Assembly: GCA_944319945.1 (NCBI GenBank)
Contig: CALUFN010000014.1
Span: 1 to 52,776, forward strand
DNA: 52,776 nt
DNA from: an uncultured Prevotella sp.
GTDB taxonomy: Bacteria > Bacteroidota > Bacteroidia > Bacteroidales > Bacteroidaceae
Direction: 5' to 3'
Position 1 is the stretch's first letter. Each line of letters opens with the position of its first letter. Position numbers and translations under genes: made by a program. The notes under the pieces were generated by a model. It searched no databases. It saw only the letters and a program-made list of their open reading frames with translations, and was not told the DNA's origin. Below are positions 1 to 7,022 of this stretch, piece after piece.

Positions 1-63
1 TTCGATTCGGCTGAGGAAATGGTGAAACTTGCTGCAATAAGGATGTTGCTGAACAAAATTTAA
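1..63 (+). CDS. C-terminal end of an IS5-like transposase (partial)
   Basis: The window opens inside a plus-strand reading frame that ends at the TAA at 61-63. The 20 visible residues end in KLAAIRMLLNKI and contain SAEEMVKLAA. This resembles the helical tail of IS5-family DDE transposases of Bacteroidota, where a 'SAE.M..LA.I..MLN.I' ending is common. The catalytic DDE core lies outside the window, so intactness cannot be judged. A perfect 19-bp inverted repeat follows directly (72-90 and 114-132). It may be a transcription terminator or part of the element's end. The frame converges on manC. The assignment rests on a short tail only. Confidence 0.5.
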   Translation, partial: FDSAEEMVKLAAIRMLLNKI

Positions 64-71
64 ACAGGCTC

Positions 72-132
72 TAAGAGTTAAGAAAATATGTCTTGTTGCT
101 TAAACAGTTAATGCATATTTTCTTAACTCTTA
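72..132. terminator. 19-bp inverted repeat between the transposase tail and manC
   Basis: Positions 72-90 and 114-132 are perfect reverse complements with a 23-nt loop. The hairpin is AT-rich and sits between two convergent frames, so it could terminate either. The T-rich sequence TAATTTTTAA follows at 131-140. Confidence 0.55.
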
Positions 133-142
133 ATTTTTAACT

Positions 143-1237
143 TTAAATGAACTCCTCTCCGTATTTCACCTGCACCTCGTTGACATACTTCCTTATCAAC
201 GCCGAGGAGTCTTCTTTCCTGCAGATGAGTAGCACATTGCCCTTCTCGGCCACGATGTAGCCGTCAAGACCGTTGATGATGCCGAGATGGTCGTCGGGCA
301 GCTTGATGATGTTGTTGCGGCTGTCTTCGGTTATCACGCGCGAGCCTATCACCACGTTGTCGCCCTCGCCCTTGCTCATGCTCTCGTAAATGGAATGCCA
401 CATGCCGAGGTCGGCCCAGCCGAAATCGCACTTCATCACGTACACGTTGTCGTTCTTCTCGAGAATGCCGTAATCTATCGATAGGTTGGGGTACGCCGGG
501 AAGTTCTCCTTGACGAACTCAAGCTCGGCCGTCACGTCGTAAGGCTTTCCATCCTTGTCCTTGAAGTTGCGCAGCACGGGCGGAAATATCTTCTTTAGAG
601 CCTCGCGCAGAAACTTCACGTTGGCCAGGAACAAGCCCGTGTTCCAATAAAACTCGCCGCTCTCCATGAACATCTTGGCAAACTCGCGGTCGGGCTTCTC
701 CGTGAACGACTTCACCTTGTACACGTCCCTTCCTTCCTCCTTGTCGCCCGTCTGTATGTATCCGTATCCCGGCTCGGGCCGCGTCGGCCTTATTCCCATT
801 GTCAGCAGGCAGTCCTTCGCGCCTACGAAGTCGAGCCCCTCAACCACGTTGCGCCTGAACTCGTCCTCCTTGAACACCGCTTGGTCAGACGGCACTACGA
901 CAAGCCTCGCCCCGGCGTCCACGTGCAGTATCCTGTGCGTGGCCCAAGCCAAGCTCGGCGCCGTGTTCCTGAAGATAGGTTCGCTAAGTATGTTCAGCCT
1001 CGGCAGCTCGGGCAACTGTTCGGTCACCATGCCGGCGTAAATCTGGTTGGTGCTGACGTAAATGTTCTCCTTCGGGATGAAGGCGGACATCCTGTCGTAT
1101 GTCTGCTGCAGCAGCGTCCGTCCCGTAGAGAAGAAGTCGAGAAACTGCTTCGGGCAGTTTTCTCTGCTGCATGGCCACAGCCTCCGGCCTTTGCCTCCGG
1201 CCAGAATCAGGCAAAAGTTATTCTTGTTTTCCACCAT
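143..1237 (-). CDS. manC: mannose-1-phosphate guanylyltransferase (GDP-mannose pyrophosphorylase)
   Basis: The protein has 364 residues, the usual length for the single-domain guanylyltransferase form. It makes GDP-mannose from GTP and mannose 1-phosphate for cell-surface glycan synthesis. Near the N-terminus it shows the nucleotidyltransferase signature LAGGKGRRLWPCSR followed by PKQF. Later it has VVPSDQAV, the sugar-binding segment FTEKPD and NTGLFLA, in the expected order. A C-terminal cupin (phosphomannose isomerase) domain, present in long ManC/AlgA proteins, is absent. A weak promoter match (TATCTTCG on the minus strand, 1263-1270) precedes it. The gene stands alone between an IS remnant and the tRNA gene. 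Confidence 0.92.
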   Translation of the reverse strand: MVENKNNFCLILAGGKGRRLWPCSRENCPKQFLDFFSTGRTLLQQTYDRMSAFIPKENIYVSTNQIYAGMVTEQLPELPRLNILSEPIFRNTAPSLAWATHRILHVDAGARLVVVPSDQAVFKEDEFRRNVVEGLDFVGAKDCLLTMGIRPTRPEPGYGYIQTGDKEEGRDVYKVKSFTEKPDREFAKMFMESGEFYWNTGLFLANVKFLREALKKIFPPVLRNFKDKDGKPYDVTAELEFVKENFPAYPNLSIDYGILEKNDNVYVMKCDFGWADLGMWHSIYESMSKGEGDNVVIGSRVITEDSRNNIIKLPDDHLGIINGLDGYIVAEKGNVLLICRKEDSSALIRKYVNEVQVKYGEEFI

Positions 1238-1319
1238 AGTATTACAGATTTATATCACGATACGAAGATAAGCATAATTGTCGTCACTGCCAATTATTTT
1301 AAGTTTTTTCAATTAAAAA

Positions 1320-1350
1320 TTTGTCAATTCCGAAATTTTACTTATCTTTG
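1320..1350 (+). promoter_or_regulatory. Bacteroidota-type promoter of tRNA-Leu
   Basis: TTTG at 1320-1323 and TATCTTTG at 1343-1350 are separated by 19 bp. This matches the Bacteroides -33/-7 consensus and ends 13 bp before the tRNA. Confidence 0.8.
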
Positions 1351-1363
1351 CACCCACATAAAA

Positions 1364-1445
1364 GCCCAGATGGCGGAATCGGTAGACGCGCTGGTCTCAA
1401 ACACCAGTGGGGCAACCCGTGCCGGTTCGACCCCGGCTCTGGGTA
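1364..1445 (+). tRNA. tRNA-Leu (anticodon CAA)
   Basis: The acceptor strand GCCCAGA (1364-1370) pairs with TCTGGGT (1438-1444; first pair G-U) and the discriminator is A. The anticodon stem CTGGT/ACCAG encloses the loop CTCAAAC, giving anticodon CAA. A short variable arm and a GGTTCGA T-loop follow, as expected for a class II leucine tRNA. The CCA end is not encoded. tRNA genes are common integration targets, and the DNA immediately downstream is AT-richer and accessory-like. Confidence 0.95.
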
Positions 1446-1452
1446 CTTAGAA

Positions 1453-1490
1453 AGGCTGATAATCGACTGATTATCAGCCTTATTTGTTTT
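1453..1490 (+). terminator. Rho-independent terminator of tRNA-Leu
   Basis: A perfect 12-bp stem (1453-1464 with 1469-1480) has a 4-nt loop, followed by TATTTGTTTT. Confidence 0.85.
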
Positions 1491-1564
1491 AATGAGGCGT
1501 TATAAAAGTGTATTACGCCATTTAAACGGCTGCATACGTCTGCCATAAGGCTGCTTGGTTGTGG

Positions 1565-1987
1565 TTATGCGAATACGTATAAGGTGGCACTGCGTTCATA
1601 AGGGATGCCGTCGGCTTCACGTAATCCCCACAGGATGTCAGTGCCTTGATTTGTCAATTCATCCAAATTTGCATTCATTCCTTTCATTTCATCTATGGCC
1701 ATTGGACTTGACGGCTTGAATGCCATCGATATTATTACTGCGGAAACCTTAACGTCGGCTTGCAGGTTTATTCCCTTCAAGGCGATTGACACTTGGTCTG
1801 ACATTGTGCCGTAGCCGTCTGCTTTTATCGCCAGCAGAGGCTTGTACTTGTAGGCAAAGTTTTCAAAATCATGCCAGTCAAGGTTTATCAGTCCGTGTTT
1901 CATTGCTACTTCAAAGATGTAGTCTTTTGTTATTTCCCACTCTTTGGTGATGATTGCCACCTGATTCTCTTCATTCTTTTCTTTCAT
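1565..1987 (-). CDS. stand-alone FtsZ C-terminal-domain-like protein (140 aa)
   Basis: The 140-residue protein resembles only the second (C-terminal, activation) domain of FtsZ. GLINLDWHDFENFA at residues 32-45 parallels the GLIN-D-F-ADV segment of FtsZ. VSAVIISMAFKP at 81-92 parallels the GAkGVLvNI strand. TDILWGLREADGIPYERSA at 116-134 parallels the segment that ends in RVTVIATG. The GTP-binding N-terminal domain and its GGGTGTG loop are absent, and the length argues for a self-contained small protein. It is the last gene of a three-gene minus-strand cluster, 40 bp after the small membrane protein. A role in binding or modulating FtsZ polymers is inference. The fold assignment comes from motif order only. 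Confidence 0.55.
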   Translation of the reverse strand: MKEKNEENQVAIITKEWEITKDYIFEVAMKHGLINLDWHDFENFAYKYKPLLAIKADGYGTMSDQVSIALKGINLQADVKVSAVIISMAFKPSSPMAIDEMKGMNANLDELTNQGTDILWGLREADGIPYERSATLYVFA

Positions 1988-2027
1988 GTCAATTAATTTA
2001 TTAATGTCGGTTCGATATAATTATTTA

Positions 2028-2213
2028 TTAAAAAACAAATCTTATCCATCGTTCATCCGACATTCCTCCGCAATGGGAAATGGCTGTATAAATGATTATG
2101 GCCAAAAGCAATTCCGTCAATATGAGCACGATGAGTTTCGTTTTCATTTGTTTCCCGGGTACGGCAAGCATGGCCGTCTGAATGAACTGGATTATTTTCG
2201 TTGTCATTTTCAT
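2028..2213 (-). CDS. small single-pass membrane protein (61 aa)
   Basis: The ATG at 2213 overlaps the TGA of the upstream gene in an ATGA junction, which suggests translational coupling. The protein has a short basic N-terminal half and one clear hydrophobic helix, about LIVLILTELLLAIIIYTAIS, then a short hydrophilic tail. An internal ATG at residue 23 (MKTKLIVL) could be the true start and would leave a 39-residue, signal-anchor-like peptide. No family is recognised. Its position between a DUF6557-like gene and an FtsZ-domain-like gene suggests the three products act together. Confidence 0.5.
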   Translation of the reverse strand: MKMTTKIIQFIQTAMLAVPGKQMKTKLIVLILTELLLAIIIYTAISHCGGMSDERWIRFVF

Positions 2214-2656
2214 TTGTTTTCTATGTTAAATACGTTTTCCATGTTCCGCCGAGCTATTTCCTCAGTTCCGCCGAAATAGGTTATCTCCCAGAAAAGGCCG
2301 GCGGCAAGCTCTTGCGGCGTAAGCTCGATGTCGTCTTCAAGCAACGTTACCTCCATGCCGACGGTTTCCCTCCACGATGGATGGCAGGCCACGGGACCGT
2401 CGCGCCGGCCGTCGGCCTTTGCGTAAACGGAGCAGTTCATGTCGATCATCGGGCTGCAATGTTCCCAACGTCTTACAAGGCCTATGTAATAATCCGAGGG
2501 CACCGGTTCCAATGCCTGCACTTTCCGGTATATCCGTTCCCATTTGCCGAGGTCAAGCCGCGCAGCCGACTTCGGCTCGTTTGTTTGCCATAGGCGCATG
2601 AACGGCTGCCTTATTTCGGCGAAACCGTGTTGCGTAAGTAAATTCTTTAACGTCAT
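2210..2656 (-). CDS. hypothetical protein, possibly DUF6557 family (148 aa)
   Basis: The ATG at 2656 (MTLKNLLTQHGF) was chosen over an in-frame TTG 27 bp upstream, because this family type usually begins MTLKELL. The protein is soluble-looking and acidic, without signal peptide or membrane segment. It has a helical N-terminus (KNLLTQHGFAEIRQPFMRLW) and a central WERIYRKVQALEP segment. I associate this layout with DUF6557 proteins of Bacteroidota, but from memory of its general appearance only. It is the first gene of a cluster with a small membrane protein and an FtsZ-domain-like protein. A -7 element TAACTTTG lies on the minus strand at 2810-2817. That would leave a leader of about 150 nt. 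Confidence 0.55.
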   Translation of the reverse strand: MTLKNLLTQHGFAEIRQPFMRLWQTNEPKSAARLDLGKWERIYRKVQALEPVPSDYYIGLVRRWEHCSPMIDMNCSVYAKADGRRDGPVACHPSWRETVGMEVTLLEDDIELTPQELAAGLFWEITYFGGTEEIARRNMENVFNIENK

Positions 2657-2809
2657 AATGCCTGTTGTTTTTAGATGAAACAAAATCCCCTAAACCCTCC
2701 CTCGCCCTCACGTCAACAGCCCTTTGCCGCTGAACACGGAGGCTACGCCCCGTCACGTCAAGTTAAGTCTAATGCGTTTAGTCCTTGTAATTTACGTGGC
2801 ATGACGGTG

Positions 2810-2817
2810 CAAAGTTA
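2810..2817 (-). promoter_or_regulatory. -7 element upstream of the FtsZ-like cluster
   Basis: Minus-strand TAACTTTG matches the Bacteroidota -7 consensus exactly. No convincing -33 element lies at the usual distance. The region 2657-2809 holds no other recognisable gene. Confidence 0.45.
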
Positions 2818-2855
2818 TGCCGGTGGTGTGCCGAATCGAGGCAGAAGGCGGATTT

Positions 2856-3428
2856 TTATCGCATATTTTTCAGCTCCATGAAATATGACACGTTGCAGAA
2901 TGTCGTACCGCCGCTCTCCGTTTGCATTCCGCCTTGCGTGTGTACGTGGCCGAACAGGTGGTATCTTGGCCTTCGCTCCGCGACCATTTCCTTCAGCAGG
3001 CCGCTGCCTCGGCCGTCGTCAAGGATGCCTTCGGGCGGAAAATGGGTTATCAGGAAGTCCGTGTCGCCGGGTATCCGGGGCACGTTCCCCGTCTGCAACG
3101 CCTTCATCGAGACGCTGTAGAAAGATATGTCTTGGTAGAGACAGCCGCCGTCTTCAAGGTAAACGATGTTGCCGGGCACCAGCGCCCTTGCCGCCTGCGG
3201 ATAAAAGTTGAAGATTATCTCGTGGTTGCCGGCGATGAAAATGCGCAGCCGTGCCGGCACGCTTGAATACCATTCAAGGAAGTCGGCCATGTTGTCTTTC
3301 GAGAAGTCAGACGTCCCGTCGCCGGCGCAAACCAGAATATCGGCATCCGCCGGGATGCTCATCCGTCGGTGCATGCCGTGCGTATCAGAGAACGCAAATA
3401 TCCTATGTCCCTTGTAATTGATGTACAT
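2856..3428 (-). CDS. calcineurin-like metallophosphoesterase
   Basis: The 190-residue protein carries the binuclear-metal phosphoesterase motifs in order: FSDTHG, VCAGDGT, IAGNHE, LITHFPPEG and LFGHVH. The second motif reads GDG rather than the usual GD-x-x-D. The ATG at 3428 (MYINYKGHRIFAFSDTHG) was chosen over a GTG 42 bp upstream, because the first beta strand normally lies about ten residues from the start. The small single-domain form is close to the MPPED/YfcE-like group of phosphodiesterases. The substrate cannot be told from the sequence. A promoter (CTTG-N19-TATCTTTG) lies at 3568-3598, so the gene is probably transcribed alone. Confidence 0.85.
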   Translation of the reverse strand: MYINYKGHRIFAFSDTHGMHRRMSIPADADILVCAGDGTSDFSKDNMADFLEWYSSVPARLRIFIAGNHEIIFNFYPQAARALVPGNIVYLEDGGCLYQDISFYSVSMKALQTGNVPRIPGDTDFLITHFPPEGILDDGRGSGLLKEMVAERRPRYHLFGHVHTQGGMQTESGGTTFCNVSYFMELKNMR

Positions 3429-3567
3429 AGTATGTATGTTTTCTTTTGTTCCTGCTTTTGCAAAAATCACATGTTTTGTGTGTCACAGCATGTCGTCCGT
3501 GAAAACCTTTGCGTAGTGATTGTCAATCGTTATCATCGCTTCTATACCTTTACATTATTACACGGCG

Positions 3568-3598
3568 CAAAGATAACGGCACGGTGCGCAGAAACAAG
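3568..3598 (-). promoter_or_regulatory. promoter of the metallophosphoesterase gene
   Basis: On the minus strand, CTTG (3598-3595) and TATCTTTG (3575-3568) are 19 bp apart. Transcription would start near 3560 and leave a leader of about 130 nt. Confidence 0.65.
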
Positions 3599-3613
3599 GC
3601 TGAGGTGGAGATT

Positions 3614-4840
3614 TTATTTATCCTTCATATTCAAACATCTTTCAACTACTTCGAGAAAACACGAATAAACGCCCTCATAATCATTAATATTAAAATATTT
3701 CCAAATGCATGTTAAATCTTTATTTGGATCCGGCAATATATCCTTTAAGCCTATTAATAGCGATTCTTCTAAACGCTGTTCTCGTTTGTCATATTCAACT
3801 TGGCAGTAAAGCTTTCCGTCATCTTGTATACTTATAACTGTCTTTTTATTGCCAATCATCATTGATACACCTACGTAATCTTCCGGATATCCAGGCTCCA
3901 GATCAGGATATTTGATTTTAACGTATGGCTTCATACTGTCGAACATCCTTTGCCTGATTGCTCTTTCGAGATTTCTTTTAACACTTTCCATTTGTGTTTT
4001 TAATTCTTCGATATCCTTGATCTTCTCCGAAAGCAGGCGCACACGCTCCTTGTCGTCTTTGCACTTGTCAAGTTCAAAGTGACTACTAATGATTTTTTCT
4101 AGGTTCATATTCATTATTTTATATATTGATTTCAACAAGAAAAGGCCTTCAAGATAGTCGATATATTGTATCACTGCGCTCTTAAGGCAAATGTCTTTCT
4201 CGCGGATGTTGGGCAGCACTTCATGCTTGAGCCACGGCAATATGTCATCACGGAAAGAAAGATTGACATACCTGTCAGCAAACGCTTGTTTGTAGTCGCC
4301 CCATGTTTGGTCGTCTGGCTCTTGCCCCATCTGCGAAAGATATACTACGAAAATATTTTTTTCGGCATACTCCTTAGCCTTTGTCTTGTCTATATACGTA
4401 GACAGTTGAGCTTCCTGATCTTTGGCATTATATATCTTGTTCTCAAATATTATGGCGTAATCCGCATCCCTCACCCATAGGTCTATCCTTGCAATCTCGT
4501 GCGTAGGGTTGGGGTGATTTATCTCGATTCTGTCCCATTCACCGGCGTTATGCAAGTTCTTGATGTACCCTATTAAGGACTCCAAAAGCTCGTATTCGCC
4601 TTTAGCATTGGCAAACTTCAAGAGTTGCGTTAATATTCGGCTGTGCCCATTCTCGTTTATGTGAAGTTCGTCGATGACGTTTATCTGATAAGGCAGTGAA
4701 CGTTTTTCCTTGTCAGCCACCTTTTTATATTCGTCGGCAAAACTTAACAGCTTCTCATATTCATGCAAGGCGGCTGCTTGTATGTCGGAAAAAGTCTGTA
4801 AAGAAGCCGATATTTTATCGTATTCCGTATGTGTTCCCAT
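3614..4840 (-). CDS. PD-(D/E)XK nuclease family protein (PDDEXK_4-like)
   Basis: The 408-residue protein starts at the ATG at 4840; an in-frame TTG 54 bp upstream is less likely. An N-terminal NENGHSRILTQLL segment (about residues 62-74) matches the 'E..HS..L.wLL' start of the PD-(D/E)XK_4 group. The nuclease core follows: IDLWV with Asp120, then IIFENKI with Glu133 and Lys135, then a Q-x-x-x-Y helix (Gln145, Tyr149). A long helical, partly coiled-coil region about residues 250-310 precedes a beta-rich C-terminus. Such orphan nucleases often sit in accessory and defence loci. The gene is AT-rich compared with the rest of the window, which suggests transfer. No methyltransferase or helicase partner lies nearby, so a restriction role is unproven. 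Confidence 0.75.
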   Translation of the reverse strand: MGTHTEYDKISASLQTFSDIQAAALHEYEKLLSFADEYKKVADKEKRSLPYQINVIDELHINENGHSRILTQLLKFANAKGEYELLESLIGYIKNLHNAGEWDRIEINHPNPTHEIARIDLWVRDADYAIIFENKIYNAKDQEAQLSTYIDKTKAKEYAEKNIFVVYLSQMGQEPDDQTWGDYKQAFADRYVNLSFRDDILPWLKHEVLPNIREKDICLKSAVIQYIDYLEGLFLLKSIYKIMNMNLEKIISSHFELDKCKDDKERVRLLSEKIKDIEELKTQMESVKRNLERAIRQRMFDSMKPYVKIKYPDLEPGYPEDYVGVSMMIGNKKTVISIQDDGKLYCQVEYDKREQRLEESLLIGLKDILPDPNKDLTCIWKYFNINDYEGVYSCFLEVVERCLNMKDK

Positions 4841-5154
4841 ATATACTTTTTCTTGTCTAAGGTGTTGTTCAACGCCATGCGTTGACTTATGCAATGACGG
4901 TTTACACTTAATGTTTTACAAAAATAGGGAAAATATTCCATCCTTTATGAGCTTTAACTTTCATTAATAGCAATGTTCAACATCTAATTATTTGCATATA
5001 AAAAACACTTATGGATTTACTATTTAATCTTTAAATAAATTGCAAACAATAAAAATTGAAACATTCCATAATGCTTTTAACTTCGGTATGCCATTACCGC
5101 TATGTCTTAAAAGTGCTTTTAGAAAGCAAACTGCCTCATATTCCTTACAATCTA

Positions 5155-5233
5155 ACATGCTACCTTTTACGCTGCAAAAGGCGGCATATTGCATTGCAAA
5201 ACATGGCCTTTTGCTTCCTGAAAGGTCATGTCT
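5155..5233. repeat. degenerate four-unit palindromic block (22-bp period)
   Basis: Palindrome-like units begin at 5155, 5177, 5199 and 5221, exactly 22 bp apart as in the nine better preserved blocks. Only the second and fourth keep AAAGG; the first and third keep the CCTTTT half. It lies in AT-rich DNA and appears decayed. A related flank containing AACGTT lies to its right, which implies reverse orientation. Confidence 0.6.
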
Positions 5234-5386
5234 TGCAATGAGAACGTTGCTAAGATTCATCGTTGCCATAATCGTTTTGTTTTATGCTTTACATTGTTTT
5301 CGGTTGCAAAGTAATATACATGCAATGCCGAATCATGGCAGAATAGGAATAATCTTTCATCAAAGCAAAAAATATTCGGCTCTGCC

Positions 5387-5417
5387 TTGATTTTTCATAG
5401 GCAAACCGTTAACTTTG
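5387..5417 (+). promoter_or_regulatory. promoter of the WYL regulator gene
   Basis: TTGA (5387-5390) and TAACTTTG (5410-5417) are 19 bp apart. The implied start near 5424 supports the ATG at 5442 rather than the TTG at 5415. Confidence 0.7.
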
Positions 5418-5441
5418 CAACACAACCAAAACAATAATGAC

Positions 5442-6389
5442 ATGGCGGGAAATCTTTTCGGACGGTACGTGTGGCTGGTTGACATCCTGCTGAGATACAG
5501 ACGGCTGACGTATCAGGAAATCAGCGACTTGTGGCAGGATAGCGGACTTAGTTGCAAGGAGCCGCTGCCCCTGCGCACGTTCCACAACCACCAGAAGGCT
5601 GTTTTCGACATCTTCGGCGTGGAAATAAAATGCGATGCCGGCGACGGTTACCGCTACTACATCACCGAGCCCGGACGCCTGCGCGGCAACAGCCTGCACA
5701 GCTGGCTGATAAGTTCATATGCCACGCTGAACCAGATACAGGCTGACAGCCGCTTGGAGGATCGCATCATCTTCGAGGATATTCCCTCGGGGCAAACGTG
5801 GCTTACGTGCATTGCTGAGGCCATGAGAGGTAACCGCGTGCTGAGTGTCACGCACCAGGGGTTCGGCAAACCGTACCCTAGCACGTTCGAGATAGAGCCT
5901 TATTTACTGAAGGTGGTGAAGCGGCGGTGGTACGTAGTGGCGCGCTGTCCTTACTATTCAGACCGCAACAGGGCAAAGGGCATAAAGCCGGACGACGTTT
6001 ACCGTGTGTACGCCCTCGACCGGATATCCGACATCGAGGACACGGGCAAGACGTTCAAGATGAGGCGCAGCTTCAACGCCGACGACTATTTCGAGGGCTG
6101 CTGCGGCGTGATAACGTCTGACGAAGAGCCGCAGCGCGTAGTCGTCAAGGCTTACGAGGGCTTCGCCGACTATCTGCGCACGCTGCCCCTGCATCCGTCG
6201 CAGCGCGAAATCGGCGGCGACGACGAGTCGACTCTCTTCGATTACCGCCTGAAACTGACCTTCGACTTCTATCAGTCAATACTCGCAATGGGCGACCAGG
6301 TTGAGGTGGTGGAACCCGAAGAGGCGCGCGGGGAGATGCTCAACTTCGCCCGAAACATGATGAACTATTATTCAAGAAAGGAGGAATGA
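5442..6389 (+). CDS. WYL-domain transcriptional regulator
   Basis: The 315-residue protein begins with a helical DNA-binding region (FGRYVWLVDILLRYRRLTYQEIS), a winged-helix type seen at the front of WYL proteins. The WYL ligand-sensing domain follows, with the EPYLLKVVKRRWYVVAR core strand and YALDRI. The C-terminal part (AYEGFADYLRTLPLHPSQ) corresponds to the WCX extension. The ATG at 5442 is preferred because a TTG at 5415 overlaps the promoter. WYL regulators often control DNA-damage or phage-defence genes and may sense nucleic acid. The exonuclease gene begins 3 bp after its stop, so the two form an operon. Confidence 0.88.
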   Translation: MAGNLFGRYVWLVDILLRYRRLTYQEISDLWQDSGLSCKEPLPLRTFHNHQKAVFDIFGVEIKCDAGDGYRYYITEPGRLRGNSLHSWLISSYATLNQIQADSRLEDRIIFEDIPSGQTWLTCIAEAMRGNRVLSVTHQGFGKPYPSTFEIEPYLLKVVKRRWYVVARCPYYSDRNRAKGIKPDDVYRVYALDRISDIEDTGKTFKMRRSFNADDYFEGCCGVITSDEEPQRVVVKAYEGFADYLRTLPLHPSQREIGGDDESTLFDYRLKLTFDFYQSILAMGDQVEVVEPEEARGEMLNFARNMMNYYSRKEE

Positions 6390-6392
6390 CCG

Positions 6393-6944
6393 ATGCAAGG
6401 ACTGGATTTCATAGCAATCGACTTTGAGACGGCCACCGGCCGGCGCGCCTCGGTGTGCGAGGCCGGCGTCTGCGTAGTGCGCGACGGCCGTATAGCGGAG
6501 ACGCGCTCGTGGCTCGTGCGGCCGCAAGGCAACATGTACAGCTACTGGAACATGCAGATACACGGCATACGCCCGAGCGACACGGAGCAGTCGCCCGAGT
6601 TCCCGGAAGTGTGGGCCGAAATATCCGGATACATAGACGAGGTGCCCGTGCTCGTGGCACACAACGCCGCGTTCGACATGGGTTGCATACGCAGTTCGCT
6701 CGAACTGTACGGCATCCCGAAGCCCGACGTTACTTATTACTGCTCGCTCCGCGCCGCAAGGAAGCTCTACGACTTCGGCTGCAACAGCCTCGACTACCTC
6801 TGCGACCAGTTCGAGATACCCTACGGCCGGCACCACCGCGCCGGCGACGACGCCGAGATGTGCGCCCGCCTGTTCCTGAGGGAAGTGAAAGATGCAGGCT
6901 GGCCCGAACTGGAAGAGATGGACTTTTGCAACGGGAAACTTTAG
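6393..6944 (+). CDS. DnaQ-like DEDDh 3'-5' exonuclease
   Basis: The 183-residue protein is a single exonuclease domain. It has Exo I (AIDFETA, with catalytic Asp and Glu), Exo II (VAHNAAFDMG) and Exo III (HHRAGDDAEMCARLF, with His and Asp). This is the DEDDh type of the DNA polymerase III epsilon subunit, but without the C-terminal polymerase-binding tail. It starts 3 bp after the WYL regulator, so the two are co-transcribed. A WYL sensor paired with a small exonuclease suggests a response to damaged or foreign DNA; that link is inference. A hairpin terminator follows. Confidence 0.9.
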   Translation: MQGLDFIAIDFETATGRRASVCEAGVCVVRDGRIAETRSWLVRPQGNMYSYWNMQIHGIRPSDTEQSPEFPEVWAEISGYIDEVPVLVAHNAAFDMGCIRSSLELYGIPKPDVTYYCSLRAARKLYDFGCNSLDYLCDQFEIPYGRHHRAGDDAEMCARLFLREVKDAGWPELEEMDFCNGKL

Positions 6945-6959
6945 GGTAGATAAAACGAA

Positions 6960-6997
6960 AATCCCCTCCGCGGCGCATTGAGCACTCGAAGGGGATT
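6960..6997. terminator. hairpin between the exonuclease and M16 peptidase genes
   Basis: AATCCCCT (6960-6967) pairs with AGGGGATT (6990-6997) between convergent genes. On the minus strand it is followed by TTTTCGTTTT, so it most likely terminates the peptidase gene. Confidence 0.6.
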
Positions 6998-7022
6998 CCA
7001 GATATAAAGAAATGAAGGTGTT

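Larger units (their letters stand above)
4841..5441. other. AT-rich intergenic region between divergent genes
   Basis: About 600 bp separate the nuclease gene from the WYL regulator. I see no credible gene; the open frames here run through a degenerate palindromic block (5155-5233). The WYL promoter lies at its right end. A poor match to a minus-strand promoter (TTACTTTG, 5307-5314) might serve the nuclease gene with a very long leader. Confidence 0.6.

Noticed and set aside
5024-5269. Open frames of 61-116 codons on both strands between the nuclease gene and the WYL gene.
   Set aside because: They overlap one another and the decayed palindromic block and show no protein-like pattern.
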